Part shown: positions 10,397 through 21,436 of the stretch, piece by piece
Position numbering within the stretch: the first letter of the stretch is position 1
How the letters are laid out: every line of letters starts with the position of its first letter
Made by a program: the position numbers and the translations under genes
NCBI GenBank assembly: GCA_047967505.1
Contig: CM106541.1
Reading direction: 5' to 3' (one strand)
Source of the DNA: Dipteris shenzhenensis
Taxonomy: Eukaryota; Polypodiophyta; Polypodiopsida; Gleicheniales
DNA length: 64,000 bases
The notes under the pieces: generated by a model
What the model was told of the DNA's origin: nothing
Databases searched by the model: none
What the model saw: only the letters and a program-made list of their open reading frames with translations

Positions 10397-10749
10397 TGTG
10401 AAGAGAGTGGGAGAGAAGGAAGGAATCTCACTTGCAGCTTTCTCACATACACAATGGCGGAATATACACAAAGGTGGAGGCTGAAAATAGTTTTCCTCTT
10501 CTTAGTTGTGAAAGCCAAAAGAACTCCCTTAGTACAAAAGAATAGGTGAACCCTATATGTGGGTCTCAAACCAAACTCAGCTAACTAAGGTGGCATACTA
10601 ACTGAGCCACTAACTAGAGTACATAAAGATAGCTGTCATCCAACTATTATTCATGGGGGGTGTACCAACCGCATCTGCAACTAACAAGTCGGTGACAAAT
10701 GCACAACAATCACCTTGGCATATCATGAGTGGAGCTCGATATCTCAACA
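10397..10749 (-). repeat. 5' LTR of the deleted copia element
   Basis: Minus strand TGTTGAGATATCGAGCTCCA to CTCTTCACA. It differs from the 3' LTR by only a handful of substitutions and short indels (for example CTCTCTTAG versus CTCCCTTAG). Confidence 0.88.
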
Positions 10750-13537
10750 CCCACATGAGCCTTTCTCTGTTTTCCCTTTGTTTGGATAGCCAAAATTTTA
10801 AAGAAAGTGTCTCCTATGATGCCATGATATCTCAGTCTTGTGGAAAAAACTATCTGTTCCTTTTTTGATATATGTGAGGATAGAATTTTTGTATATTTGA
10901 AGGTGTAAGAACCTGTTACAAATGCCGTATGAAAGGGAAACAAATGAGCATGGGGGCTACCTAGAGACCTGAATATCAGGGTCTCCAAGGAGCCCCTTTG
11001 CTCCAATTTTGACCACTTCAAAAAGAATTTATATGGGGCTAAAGTCGCATGAAGGAATGCTTTGTCCTTAATTTTTATGGCCCTTCATATTCTTTGTCCC
11101 TATGAAGGGAATGCAAACGTGCATCTAGGAAATCAACGGACAGGAAGTCGCACCACCACAATAGGATTGATGTTCACAATGAGAAATATCTCATAAGGCA
11201 AGTGGCAACAAAGGATAATCCATTCAGAGGTTATTTAATTTTTTCAAAAGTAAAAAGTCCTCCTCCCTATCTTCTTGGATCATGACAACCCATGTTCCTA
11301 CTCTTTCATTAAAAACTCCCCAAATAGTAACATTCATTTGTCTTCCTTCAATGCACTTTGGCTCCTTTTGATTCACCTAAGTTTAAGGTGTAGCTCTCCT
11401 TTGATTCCCATAAGAAATCTTATTAGTAGACATGGAAACAACAAGATCTTTGATGGAATTGGCAATTGTAGTAGAGATCCTAGCTCCAAGCTTTAGAGAA
11501 GATGGAGAAGTACCGGATGTTGTAATAGGAAATGAGAAGCAAATGGAAGAGTCAAATTTCCAAATGCTACCATGTTGCAGGAAGTGATGAAGGGAGATAT
11601 GGAGACTATGTCCACCAATGCCCTTCTTCCTTCCATGCCTTTCAATATATTCAATAGAGGTAGCAGGCTACCCCTCAACACCAGTGTCATGGTAAATGCA
11701 TGAGCTATAGGAAGAGACATCAACCACTGGGAAACCCTTCTCTATTCATGGTTGAGAGGTTCCTTTCTCCCCATGGCTCAGCCAAAGATGTAGTTCATTC
11801 CAATAAAATCTACAATCTCCAGGCATTTGACACGAGGATATGCTCCTTCCCAAGCATTAACATGGACATTGCAATGGCAAACCTAGTGCACAACTTTGAT
11901 TGAGAGCACGCCCCATCTCCTCTTCCTTCTACATTGAAGAAACACTCAAATTAACTCCTCTCCTACTCACCCCCTTCTTGCCATCATCCATGCCCCATCA
12001 CCCTCTTGCTCAACATCAAACATGATCATGTTCAATCTATGGCTACCAAGACACTGAATTGTGAGTTGAATTTTAACGTAAACACACAAAATGGATGCAA
12101 AAACTCACATATAGTAGGATTTCAAATCCTCATTCTACTCTAGAAAATATGCTCATGTTCACAACCTATGGCTAGAACTCTAGAGGCCAAGCAAAGACAA
12201 GTAAAGCAGCTAGAAGAAAAACAAGGTAATGTGTTGAAAAAAATGAGCACATAGCAAAGAAATTTCACTGCTTACATGTATTGAATTCGTAAATAGTAAG
12301 TGTTAAGTACATGTATTGAGTTTGCAAAACTTGCATCGTATAGCCATTGCTTTAGTCTAGTGACTTATCTACCTATGATTGAGAAAAGTCTTTCGATGCA
12401 TCCATTTGCCTTGTTTTGGTACAGATGTTGAGTTGTCTAGGTCTAGGATTTGCCTCTTCTTTCTTTCTGGGCCATGTGGAAAGATATGTTCAACTTGTGA
12501 TGTTTCCTATTTCTTAATTTGTCACCTTGTAGTATACCTCAATAGAACCATTGAAAAACTTCTCTGGGACTGTTTGCCTTTTGTGCTACTTCAAAATGTT
12601 ATGTGTATTAGAAAAATGCATTTCGTGCAGTGTAATGAGACTTCTCCATTCCCTAGATGTGGACCAAATTGCAAGGGACTCCCTAGTATGAAAGGTGGTT
12701 ATAGATAATAGGTTCATTTATGAAAAAGAAGGCATCAATTTGCTTTTTTAGGAGATATAAAAGGATATGTTGTCTAATGATTTCCATAGTTTTTCTTTAC
12801 CATTTTGTGGAATTTCATCTGCCTTCTAATATTTGGTTGCATTATGCACTAGCGTTTTCCAAAGGCCACACTTCACTCTTAGAACATATCTTGTTTCTTG
12901 CCTAGTTTTCTTTTGCTTTGTGGTTATGATAAAAACATTATAGCTTTGACTCCACCAATAGATGGCTTCCTTTCCATTTTTCAACTTCTTAAGGTATGCT
13001 ATAATATGATCATATCCCCCATGGAGACCAATGTAGAGAATACTTTTTCCAATGCTTAAAGTGAAACCTTCTTATGATACTCAAGATGAAGCTTCTAGGA
13101 AACTCCAATATATAGAAATACCAACTTTCCAATGATCCAACATAAACCATGCAATGTGCATATATGATTCCACGAGGTAGGAATGGTCATGCATGTGGCA
13201 TGTATGACACAACACGTGGCATTTATCACCAATAATAGTATCCTAACTCCCATGCATGGTAGGTATGGTACTTAAAGCTTAAATAAAGTTCACATGTTTC
13301 AAGTATGACATTCAACAGCCACAGGTACGAGCTTCTTGAGAATAGTAGCCCAAATTTTTAGGCCTATGCTATTTTGACCGTGACCGCATCCTTGCATGCT
13401 CTTAGTATCTACCACAAGCCCCATCAAGATGATCACAAGATCCATTAGGATCATTACCCTTGCATGTAACCATCCTACCTACTACTCAGTTTAACCACCA
13501 AAATTGATCCTTGCATGTAACCATCCTACCTACTACT
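10750..13537. other. No gene recognised between two copia elements
   Basis: About 2.8 kb of AT-rich sequence. Several 60-110 codon frames exist (for example 12379-12708 plus), but none shows a domain. A short duplication CCTTGCATGTAACCATCCTA occurs at 13450 and 13510, just before the next LTR. Confidence 0.45.
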
Positions 13538-13893
13538 TGTTGAGATATCGAGCTCCACTCATGATATGCCAAGGTGATCATTGTGCATTTATGTCACCGA
13601 CTTGTTAGCTACAGATGCGGTTGGTGCACCACCGCCCATGAATAATAGCTAGATGACATCTATCTTTATGTACTCTAGTTAGTGGCTCAGTTAGTATGCC
13701 ACCTTAGCTAGCTGGGTTTGGTTTGAGACCCACATATAGGGTTCACCTATTCTTTTCTACTTAGAGTTCTTTCGGCTTTCACAACTAAGAAGAGGAAAAC
13801 TGTTTTCAGCCTCCACCTTTGTGCATATTCCCCCATTGCGTATGTGAGAAAGCTGCAAGTGAGACTCCTTCCTTCTCTCCCACTCCCTTCACA
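13538..13893 (+). repeat. 5' LTR of copia element
   Basis: TGTTGAGATATCGAGCTCCA to CCCTTCACA, 356 bp. It is very similar to the LTRs at 8673-9029 and 10397-10749 in the opposite orientation. Confidence 0.88.
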
Positions 13894-13906
13894 TGGTATC
13901 AGAGCT
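13894..13906 (+). promoter_or_regulatory. Primer binding site, initiator tRNA-Met
   Basis: TGGTATCAGAGCT directly abuts the LTR 3' end. Confidence 0.9.
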
Positions 13907-14441
13907 CAGTTCGTGGTAAGGAGCTCAAGAAAGCGAACCAAGTTTGGGGTATCCTAGTAAGAGGATCAGTGTTGCTTTCCTTTTTTTTAAAAGTTTGGGA
14001 GCAAATCTCTGCAGGTAGCACAGTCGAAAAGTGCAAGAGTGCACTGTCTCATATTGGGATGCCCTTCGTGGTGTGGCAAGAGGGCAATACTTGCTACGAG
14101 GGAGGACAAAGCCCATGGTGAAATTATTTTTTTGATTCGAGGTCATTTTGGGGCCCGTTTTGGTGGCGGAAGTTTTCTGCAGGCACTCAAAAAAGTGCCT
14201 TGTTTTTGTTGTGCGACCACTTTCTACAAGTTGGTGAAAAGTTATTGTAGAAATTACATTGTACGCCTGTCCGCAGAGATATTGGGAGTGACAAAATCAT
14301 TCTTATTGCCTATTGATGCATAATCATCACTAGGAAGTGACAGTGTGGTCAAATACCACTCTCGTCAGTTTTGCAGATTTGCCCTTGTGAGGCAGAAGTT
14401 GTGTTTTTTTGCAGTGACATAATATTTTTCAATGTTCTATA

Positions 14442-15420
14442 ATGGCGTCTGATGCTCTTTCACAGATTGTCACTGAAGAGCTTGACAAGAAAAACTTCCA
14501 AGCATGGAAATTTAGAATGACAAATTTCCTTAAGGGAAAAGGCTATTGAGAGTTCATTACTGGAGCTGAACGAGAACCAGTTATTCCTAATGTTCCCAAT
14601 CAATAGGAGTTGCAGCCATTTAAAGGTTGGCATGAGAGAGCCAAAAAAGTTATGTATTGGTTGTCTATCAGTATTTTAGATTCTATGATTGTGCATATTC
14701 AGGATGCAAGCATGCCGAAGGAGGCATGGGATACTTTGACAAAAATGTATAGCATAAATACGCAAGCCAGGAAAATGTAGCTCAAGTGGGAGTTTCATAA
14801 TGTACAGAGAGAAAATATGAGCATCAATGACTACTACATGAAGGTGAAGAAGATTGCAGATGCACTTGCTTCTGTTGGGTCGCCAGTGGAAGATGATGAT
14901 TTAGTTTCTCTGACCTTGAATGGTCTAGGAAAGGATTATGCACAATTTTGGACATCCATTGCCATCCATGAGAATTTCCTTGATTTTGAGGAGTTGATTG
15001 CTCTTCTAATTTCTGAAGAGCAGAGAAATGGTGGTGCATCTTCTTCCGAAGGAACTTCAAAAGAAGCTATCTTCTACTTAAATGTTGGAAGAGGTAAAGG
15101 TAGAGGTAGAGCAGGCCGATTTGGAGGCCATGGCAGAAGTCAGAATATGTAGCAAATTCAAGAAAACCAATCCTATGGAGGAGTACGTGGTGACTTTAGA
15201 GGCAAGGGGAGCCAAAGAGGTCATGGTGGATGGAAGTGAGGCCAAAATGAAAACACCAATGTTGAATGCTACTACTATGGTAAAATGGGTCATATGGTTA
15301 AAGACTACTATAAGAAGCAGAATGACATCATGACTGGAAAATTGCAGCAAGGCAATTATGCATCCTCTAGTAGATAGGGTGATGATAGAAATGAGCATCT
15401 GTTTATGGTGCATCACATGA
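14442..15420 (+). pseudogene. Copia gag with decayed zinc knuckle
   Basis: The frame starts at ATG 14442 (MASDALSQIVTEELDKKNF), the structural capsid/nucleocapsid protein of the particle. Conserved UBN2-type gag blocks follow: FQAWKFRMTNFLKGKGY, MPKEAWDTLTKMYS, MSINDYYMKVKKIADAL, LTLNGLGKDYAQFWTSI. A basic Gly/Arg linker (GRGKGRGRAGRFGG) precedes the zinc knuckle at about 15265-15310. There CX2CX4HX4C reads C-Y-Y-Y-GKMGHMVKD-Y: the second and third Cys have become Tyr (TGT/TGC to TAT/TAC). In-frame stops include TGA in KGY*EF, TAG in NQ*EL and TAG at 15150. It is non-functional. Confidence 0.88.
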
Positions 15421-15439
15421 CCAATTCTATGACAACTGC

Positions 15440-15780
15440 AAAAGAAAGCAATGATGTGTGGTATGCTAACTCAGGTGCATCAAACAACATGACAGGTCAT
15501 GCAGAATGGATGCAGGATGCAAGGAAAATGGAAAGACAAGGGTTTGTGGAGACTGGTGAAGATACTGCACATCCTATTATGTAGATTGGTAAAATTCCTT
15601 TGTCTATGCAGGATGGGAAAAAGTAATATCTGTCTGATGTATTTCATGTCCCGAATATCACCAAGAACCTGGTTTCTATTGGTCAAATGGTTGAGCAAGG
15701 CTTGCAGGTCAAATTTGATCCTCAGCGATGCTTTGTTGAGGAATCTAGATGAAAAATAAAGGTTGCTTGATAGCAAAAGG
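15440..15780 (+). pseudogene. Copia protease region
   Basis: The same frame as gag continues into VWYANSGASNNMTGHAEWM, where the aspartic protease triad normally reads DSGAS; here Asp has become Asn (GAC/GAT to AAC). Then YLSDVFHVPNITKNLVSIGQ, a conserved post-protease block. In-frame TAG stops occur around 15583, 15623 and 15749. The catalytic change alone would kill the protease. Confidence 0.8.
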
Positions 15781-15789
15781 GAAGAAGAA

Positions 15790-16760
15790 GGGTAGGATGT
15801 TTACATTGGATGCAAACATTTGGATGTGGATATGCCTAAATTGAGTGTAGCAATGTTTGCACATGGGACCAATGTAGTTGCAGATATTGATATTTGGCAT
15901 AAACACATTGGTCATGTTAATGTACAGTGACTTAAATTAATGCAGGCCTAAAATATTGTTGCCAGATTGCCTAAGTTCAAGGTTGCAGAAATGCATAAGG
16001 TATGTGAAGCCTGTCAATTTGGAAAATAGGCAAGGAAACCATTTCCTAGACATGTTCAAGAGAGTAAGAAGCCATTGGAATTAATCCACTCAGATGTGTA
16101 GACTACTAAAGCTGCATCTATTGGAGGCTGTCATTATTTTGTCACTTTTATTTATGACTATAGCAGAAAAGATTGGGTATATTTTATGAAAAAGAAAAGT
16201 GAAGTGTTTGGGCCTTTCAAGGCTTTTAAAGCTATGGTTGAAAAAGAAATAGGCCTGCAAATAAAATGCCTAAGGTTAGATGGAAGGGGAGAGTTCCTCT
16301 CAAATGAGTTTGCAAGTTTCTTGCAGGAGCATGGCATAAAGCAGCAATATTCATGCAGTCATACCCCACAGCAAAATGGACTTGCGGAAAGGAAAAACAG
16401 GCATATTGGAGAGGTATCTCGTGCCATGCTCAACGAAAAAGACCTACCAGATTATTATTGGGTTGAAGCAGTTGCTACAGCAGTCTACATAATGAACAAG
16501 ACTCCCACTGTAGCAATACATGGCATGACACCAGAGGAGAGGTATACTGGTAGGAAACCAAATGTTTCTCATTTGAAGGTCTTTGGTTGCATTGCCTATG
16601 TTCATGTGCTAGATGAGTTGAGATCCAAGTTGGATCCAAAAGCTGAGAAGTGCATCTTTATTGGTTATTCTCTATAGTAGAAAGGGTATAGATGCTATAA
16701 CCCTTCTCCTCATAAGTTTACAGTGAGCAGAGATGTTGTTTTTTATGAGAGGAGCAGCTA
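15790..16760 (+). pseudogene. Copia integrase
   Basis: Pre-integrase HHCC zinc region (IWHKHIGHVN ... VCEACQFGK) at about 15890-16030, then the DDE core: first Asp in FVTFIYDYSRKDWVYF, second in CLRLDGRGEFLSNEF, Glu in HTPQQNGLAERKNR. The YYWVEAVATAVYIMNKTP and HLKVFGCIAYVHVLDE blocks follow. The longest open part is 16186-16677. A frameshift lies upstream of 15840 and stops are scattered (for example TAG at 16675). The core residues are intact although the frame is broken. Confidence 0.88.
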
Positions 16761-16930
16761 GTATAAACCAGTAAATGTGATTGATGATGTAGATGCACAA
16801 ACTATTAATGCTGCATAGAATTCACAGCAGCAATCACAAAATATTAGTGGACCTATAGTGTCCTCTAGCAGTGCTTCACATACTTTGCCATGGACAGGCA
16901 AATTGAGATCAGGAGCAATGCAGATATGGT

Positions 16931-18130
16931 ATGCAAGTATCACGAAAAGGAAAAGAGAAAGTAGATCAGCCCATGGTTGATGTGAATGCAGGTCACTCTT
17001 ATGTGGATGGTGAATCCAGTGGCTCAAAACAGAGCCTTGATGATGAGTTGGGTATTCCTTCTGTTGTTACACCTAGAGTAAAGAAGACAAGGGATGTTTT
17101 TAGAGCACCTGGTTGTGAGCCTAGATATCCTATGGATAGGCTGAAATATGATGGATTTACAGCCATTCACTATGCTTATATGGTCAAAGTGATACTAGAA
17201 CCAGAACCCACTTCTTTTGAGCAAGCCATGGGAAAAGAAAAATGGGAGAAAGCCATGGATGAAGAAATGGATGCCTTGGAAGCAAATGCTACATGGGAAT
17301 TGGTGCCTTTGCCTAAAGACAAGAATGCAACTGGCTGCAAGTGGGTTTATAAGGTGAAGCACAATGCAGATGGTTCTGTGAATAGATACAAGGCAAGATT
17401 AGTTGTGAAGGGGTATGCACAGGCATATGGCATTGATTATGAAGAAACATTCATTCCAGTTGCAAGGATGGCAACCCTAAAAGTAGTCAATGCTATAGTT
17501 GCATCAAAGGGATGGTATTTACATCAGATGGATGTAAAGAATGCTTTGTTGCATGGCGATTTGCAAGAAGAGGTCTATATGGAGCAACCACCATGTTATG
17601 TTCATGATGTTCATCCTGAGTTTGTTTGTAGGTTGAAGAAAGCCTTGTATGGCATGAACCAAGCACCCAGAGCATGGCCTGACAAGATAGGACAGTATCT
17701 TGTCACTATTGGCCTTCAGATTTCCAAGGCAAATTTCTCACTTTATGTGAGAAAAATAGAGAAAGGCATTACGCTTCTTGTCATTTATGTTGATGATTTG
17801 ATCATCACAGGTGATAGTGATGAAGATATCCTTCATGTGAAAATGCTATTGAAGCAAAAGTTTGAGATGAAGAATTTGGCAGAGCTGCGTTACTTCTTGG
17901 GCATTGAGGTGATTAGATCCACAAGTGGGATATGGCTCTTGTAGAGGCAGTATGGATTGGACATGTTGTCCAAATATGGGATGACAAGCTATAAGCCTTT
18001 TTCAGCTCCTTTGGAGCAGAATGTGAAGTTGAGCGCGGATGCAGGTGAGCTTCTGGAAGACCCTACTATGTACAGACGCATAGTAGGAAGTTTGATTTAT
18101 ATGACAATTACCAGGCCAGATTTGCGTGAG
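16931..18130 (+). pseudogene. Copia reverse transcriptase
   Basis: The open part 16931-17944 (337 codons) has a serine-rich linker followed by RVT_2: FEQAMGKEKWEKAMDEEM, TWELVPLPKDKNATGCKWVY, RYKARLVVKGYAQAYGIDY, YLHQMDVKNALLHGDLQEE, KALYGMNQAPRAW and the active site LLVIYVDDLIITGDSDED (about 17780). A TAG (17942) interrupts, then the frame continues to GSLIYMTITRPDL and stops at the join near 18131. It copies element RNA to DNA in the cytoplasmic particle. The RNase H domain is absent. The YVDD motif is intact, and this is the best preserved RT among the copia copies. Confidence 0.92.
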
Positions 18131-18660
18131 ATAATGTGACAAAAATGTATAGCACAAATGCACAAGCCAGGAAAATGCAGCTCAAGTAGGAGTTGCATAA
18201 TGTGCTGAGAGAAACTATGAGCATCAATAACTACCACATGAAGGTGAAGAAGATTGCAGATGCATTTGCTCCTATTGGGTCACCAGTGGAAGATGATGAT
18301 TTAGTTTTTGTGACCTTGAATGGTCTAGGAAAGGATTATGCACAATTCCAGACATCCATTGCCGTCTGTGAAAATTTTATTGATTTTGAGGAGTTAATTG
18401 CTCTTCTAATTTCTCAAGAGCAGAGAAATGGTGGTGCATCTTCTTGAGGAGGAACTTCAAAAGAAGTTGTCTTCTACTCAAATGCTGGAAGAAGTAGAGG
18501 TAGAGGTAGAGCAAGCCGATTTGGAGGCTGTGGTAGAAATCAGAATATGTAGCAAATTCAAGAAAACTAGTCCTATGGAGGAGAACATCGTAACTTTAGA
18601 GGCAAGGGTAGCCAAAGAGGTCGTGGTGGATGGTAGAGAGGCCAAAATGCAACTCAATGA
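18131..18660 (+). pseudogene. Second copia gag segment joined after RT
   Basis: Starts mid-gag (LTKMYSTNAQARKMQLK) and runs through MSINNYHMKVKKIADAF, LVFVTLNGLGKDYAQFQTS and the Arg/Gly linker to about 18655. It is homologous to 14735-15250 at high identity and in the same orientation, but it is not identical (for example FQTSIAV versus FWTSIAI), so it came from another copy. The joint sits at TGACAAAAATGTATAGCA, where RT sequence changes to gag. Confidence 0.88.
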
Positions 18661-19131
18661 TCCTTAAATGCTTCCTCAACCTCATGCTTAGGTTTTGTGC
18701 ATTGCAACACAAAGCATAGGTCAGCTTCTTTATTCTCCCTAGATGTAGTGACAATTGCAAAGTTATCCCCTTCTACCAGATATTGAGTGAGGTCATTGAA
18801 ACTCTCCCGAAGCTGTGAGTGACGAGTTGTTGTTTGTCTATCCATTGTTGTCACTCCATATGAATGTAGAGGAAAAACTTGAACTCCCTCCCATGCCTTC
18901 ACAGTTGCAATGTTCTCAGAATTGTCATGATCCCCTATGATGCACGCATTGCAAAAATAAGAAAGTTTTCTTGTTTTGATCAAGTGGTTGTTTGAAAGAT
19001 CCACATGCTGTGCAAACCACAAACTCCTTTAATTTTTTTGAAATTGTGATGGCTTCTCCTTTAACATTGTATTCAAAAAACTTGGACTTGTATAAAGCCC
19101 ATTCCCAAATTTGGACTGAATACAAGTCCAA
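18654..19131 (-). pseudogene. Unidentified gene fragment
   Basis: Minus-strand frames 19131-18925 and 19022-18654 overlap in different phases and probably form one broken protein. The second holds CNACIIGDHDNSENIATV, VQVFPLHSYGVTTMDRQ and FNDLTQYLVEGDNFAIV, ending CFVLQCTKPKHEVEEAF where copia gag sequence takes over at about 18655. The first has CTACGSF, so two CxxC-type pairs (CTAC, CNAC) could bind zinc. The composition looks like a real protein with no low complexity. I do not recognise the family. It is truncated at the copia join. Confidence 0.45.
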
Positions 19132-19575
19132 TTTTTTTGAATATCATAGTCCCATGGTTATTTTTCCATATACTTGAAAACAAAGATTGCAATATTGGTT
19201 GAAACTTTAGATACCCACTTAGATAGAGTAACCATTGGCAGTTTTTCTAGCAAACTTTGAAAACCCATATTTTGTCAAATTACCAAATACTAGATAAGCT
19301 TACAAAAATACTTTCTATGATTAACCAAATAATTACACTTTGGTCAACACCATATAGTTTTGAACCAAAGTCCTAAGATATCAAGATGACGTGTTCTCTT
19401 GGAGAGATGGCATACATATACACCTTCTTGGTATAAATATACACCAGGCCTTTTTTCAACTAAAATTGTATGCCTGCTTGTTTTGACCAACTTTATGATG
19501 AAGGGTGTGGCTTGTCCCCCTATACGGTCACTAGGGAATCCAAGTGGAAGCAAAAAATGCATATAGAAGAGAACT
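19132..19575. other. No gene recognised
   Basis: AT-rich sequence between the gene fragment and the TA microsatellite. Confidence 0.4.
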
Positions 19576-19621
19576 TTTCGTTATATATACATATATGTAT
19601 GTATATAAATATATATGTATG

Positions 19622-19676
<55 letters not shown>

Positions 19677-19703
19677 CTATGTGTGTGTATATATATGTAT
19701 ATA

Positions 19704-19735
<32 letters not shown>

Positions 19736-19802
19736 CATATATGTATATATATATATATACATATATATATATACATATATGTATATATATGTATATATAA
19801 TG
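19576..19802. repeat. (TA)n/(TATG)n microsatellite
   Basis: Nearly uninterrupted alternation of TATATA with ATGTAT and TGTGTG words over about 225 bp. All Tyr/Ile frames here are artefacts of the repeat. Confidence 0.97.
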
Positions 19803-19904
19803 TATAGATGTATGATTTGATATCTATTATAAAAATTTCCAAAAAACAACTCAAAAAATGCAAAAAACTTCAAAGTTTTAACAAAAACTCAAATTTTTTC
19901 CAAA

Positions 19905-21433
19905 CATGTGCCTTGAGCCATATGTGCCCCCCACTCCCAAACATGTGGCATGAGCCACATGTCCCCCCCCCAACATGTGGCATGAGCCACATGTGCCCCC
20001 CCCCAACATATGGCCTGAGCCACATGTGCCCCCCCCACCCCAAACATATGGCTTGAGCCACATGTGCCTGCCCCCCCCCAACATGTGGCATGAGCCACAT
20101 GTGCCCCCCCCCCCAACATGTGGCTTGTGCCACATGTAACCCCCCCCAACATGTGGTGTGAGCTACATGTAACCCCCCCCCTCCCCCCCCCAGAAACATG
20201 TGGTGAGAGCCACATGTGCCCCCCCCCTCCCCCCCCAAACATATGGCTTGCGCCACATGTCCCCCCCCTCCACAACCCCCCCCAACATATGGTGTGAGCC
20301 ACATGTGCCCCCCCCCCAAACATGCGATGTGAGCCACATGTCCCCCCCCCACAATATGTGGCATGTGCCACATGTCCCCTGGCTTGAGCCTCATGTGCCC
20401 CCCCCCCCCCAACCATATGTTCCCCCCCTCCCCCAAAACATATGGCTTGAGCCACATGTGCCCCCACCCCCCCAACATGTGGCGTGATCCACATGTTCCC
20501 CCCCCCACATATGACTTGAGCCACATGTGCCCCCCCCCCCCCCCTACCATATGGCTTGAGCCATATGTTCCTCCCCCCCCCCCCCCCCCAACATATGGCT
20601 TGAGCCAAATGTGCGCCCCCCCCCACCCCCCCTCCCCAAACATATGTTCCCCACTCCCTACCCCAACATATGGCTTGAGCCATATGTGCCCCCCCCCCCC
20701 CAACATATGGCTTTAGCCATATGTGCCCCCCCCCCCCCCCCAACATATGGTTTGAGCCAAATGCCCCCCCCCTTCCCCCCAACATGTGGCGTGAGCCACA
20801 TGTGCCCCCCCCCCCCCAACATATGGTGTGAGCCACATGTGCCCCCCCCCCCCCCCCCCAACATATGGCTTACTCGCCATATGTGCCCCCCCCTCCCCCC
20901 AAACATGTGGCTTGAGCCATATGTGCCCCCCACCCCACCGCCATGCCAAAACATGTGGCATGAGCAACATGTGTCCCCCCCATGCCCACAAAAACACATA
21001 TGCCTTGAGCCACATGTGCCCCCCTTCCCCCCCCAACATATGGCTTGAGCCACATGTGCCCCCCCCCCCCCCTCCCTCCCCAAACATGTGCCCCCCTCAC
21101 CCCACCCCCAACATATGGCTTGAGCCACATGTGCCGCCCGCCCCCCACCCCCAACATATGGCTTGAGCCATATGTCCCCACCTCCCCAAACATATGGATT
21201 GAACCAAATGTCCCCCCCCCCCCCCCCTTCCCCCAACATGTGGCATAAGCCACATGTGCCCTCCCCCCCCCCCAACATTATGGCATGAGCTACATGTCCC
21301 CCCCCCCCCCCCCCCCCGCGTGACATATGGCTTGAGCCATAAGTGCCCCCCCCCCAACATATGGCTTGAGTCATATGTCCCCCCCCCCCCCCAACATATG
21401 GCTTGAGCCATATGTGCCCCCCCCTTCCCCCAA
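19905..21433. repeat. Minisatellite alternating C-tracts and a palindrome
   Basis: Roughly 40 units of about 30-45 bp. Each unit has a run of 6-18 C, then AACAT(A/G)TGGC(T/A)TGAGCCA(C/T)ATGT. The commonest palindrome, ACATATGGCT-TG-AGCCATATGT, is perfect with a 2-nt centre. C-tract length varies most between units, palindrome sequence less. Long Gly/His/Met/Trp frames on minus and Pro/His/Met frames on plus arise only from the repeat. The array ends abruptly at 21433, where copia pol sequence begins. Confidence 0.95.
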
Positions 21434-21436
21434 CAC

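Larger units (their letters stand above)
8673..10749 (-). mobile_element. Internally deleted Ty1/copia retrotransposon
   Basis: A minus-oriented copia element of about 2.08 kb with both LTRs (357 and 353 bp), an initiator-Met PBS, a gag start and the RNase H end of pol, but nothing between. Near 9640 the gag reading (MASDALS ... IVTEKLDKNNFQAWKF) jumps into the end of RT/RNase H (SQFMQAPRKPHLDVTR). The closest relative in the window is the element at 13.5 kb, which has the same LTR, leader and gag start. No 5-bp target duplication is visible (AGTAG before, CCCAC after). With priming and packaging ends retained but no enzymes it is non-autonomous, and the remaining coding parts carry several stops. 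Confidence 0.85.
13538..18655 (+). mobile_element. Ty1/copia retrotransposon, chimeric, lacking a 3' LTR
   Basis: Order: 5' LTR (13538-13893), PBS, leader, gag (from 14442), protease, integrase, RT, then an abrupt join at about 18131 into a second gag segment of the same family instead of RNase H and 3' LTR. It belongs to the family of the element at 8.67-10.75 kb (same LTR, leader and gag start). Many in-frame stops, mostly TAG, and at least two frameshifts make it inactive. The missing RNase H and 3' LTR reflect rearrangement, not the window edge. Confidence 0.88.

Noticed and set aside
12379-12708. 109-codon Cys-rich plus frame
   Set aside because: Cys spacing does not fit a known zinc or disulfide pattern, and the surrounding DNA shows no gene signals.
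13894-13906. tRNA-Met-like sequence
   Set aside because: It is only the PBS complementary to the tRNA 3' end, not a tRNA gene; no cloverleaf is present.
19470-19873. Tyr/Ile-rich frames of about 60-117 codons
   Set aside because: Translations of a TA/TATG microsatellite.
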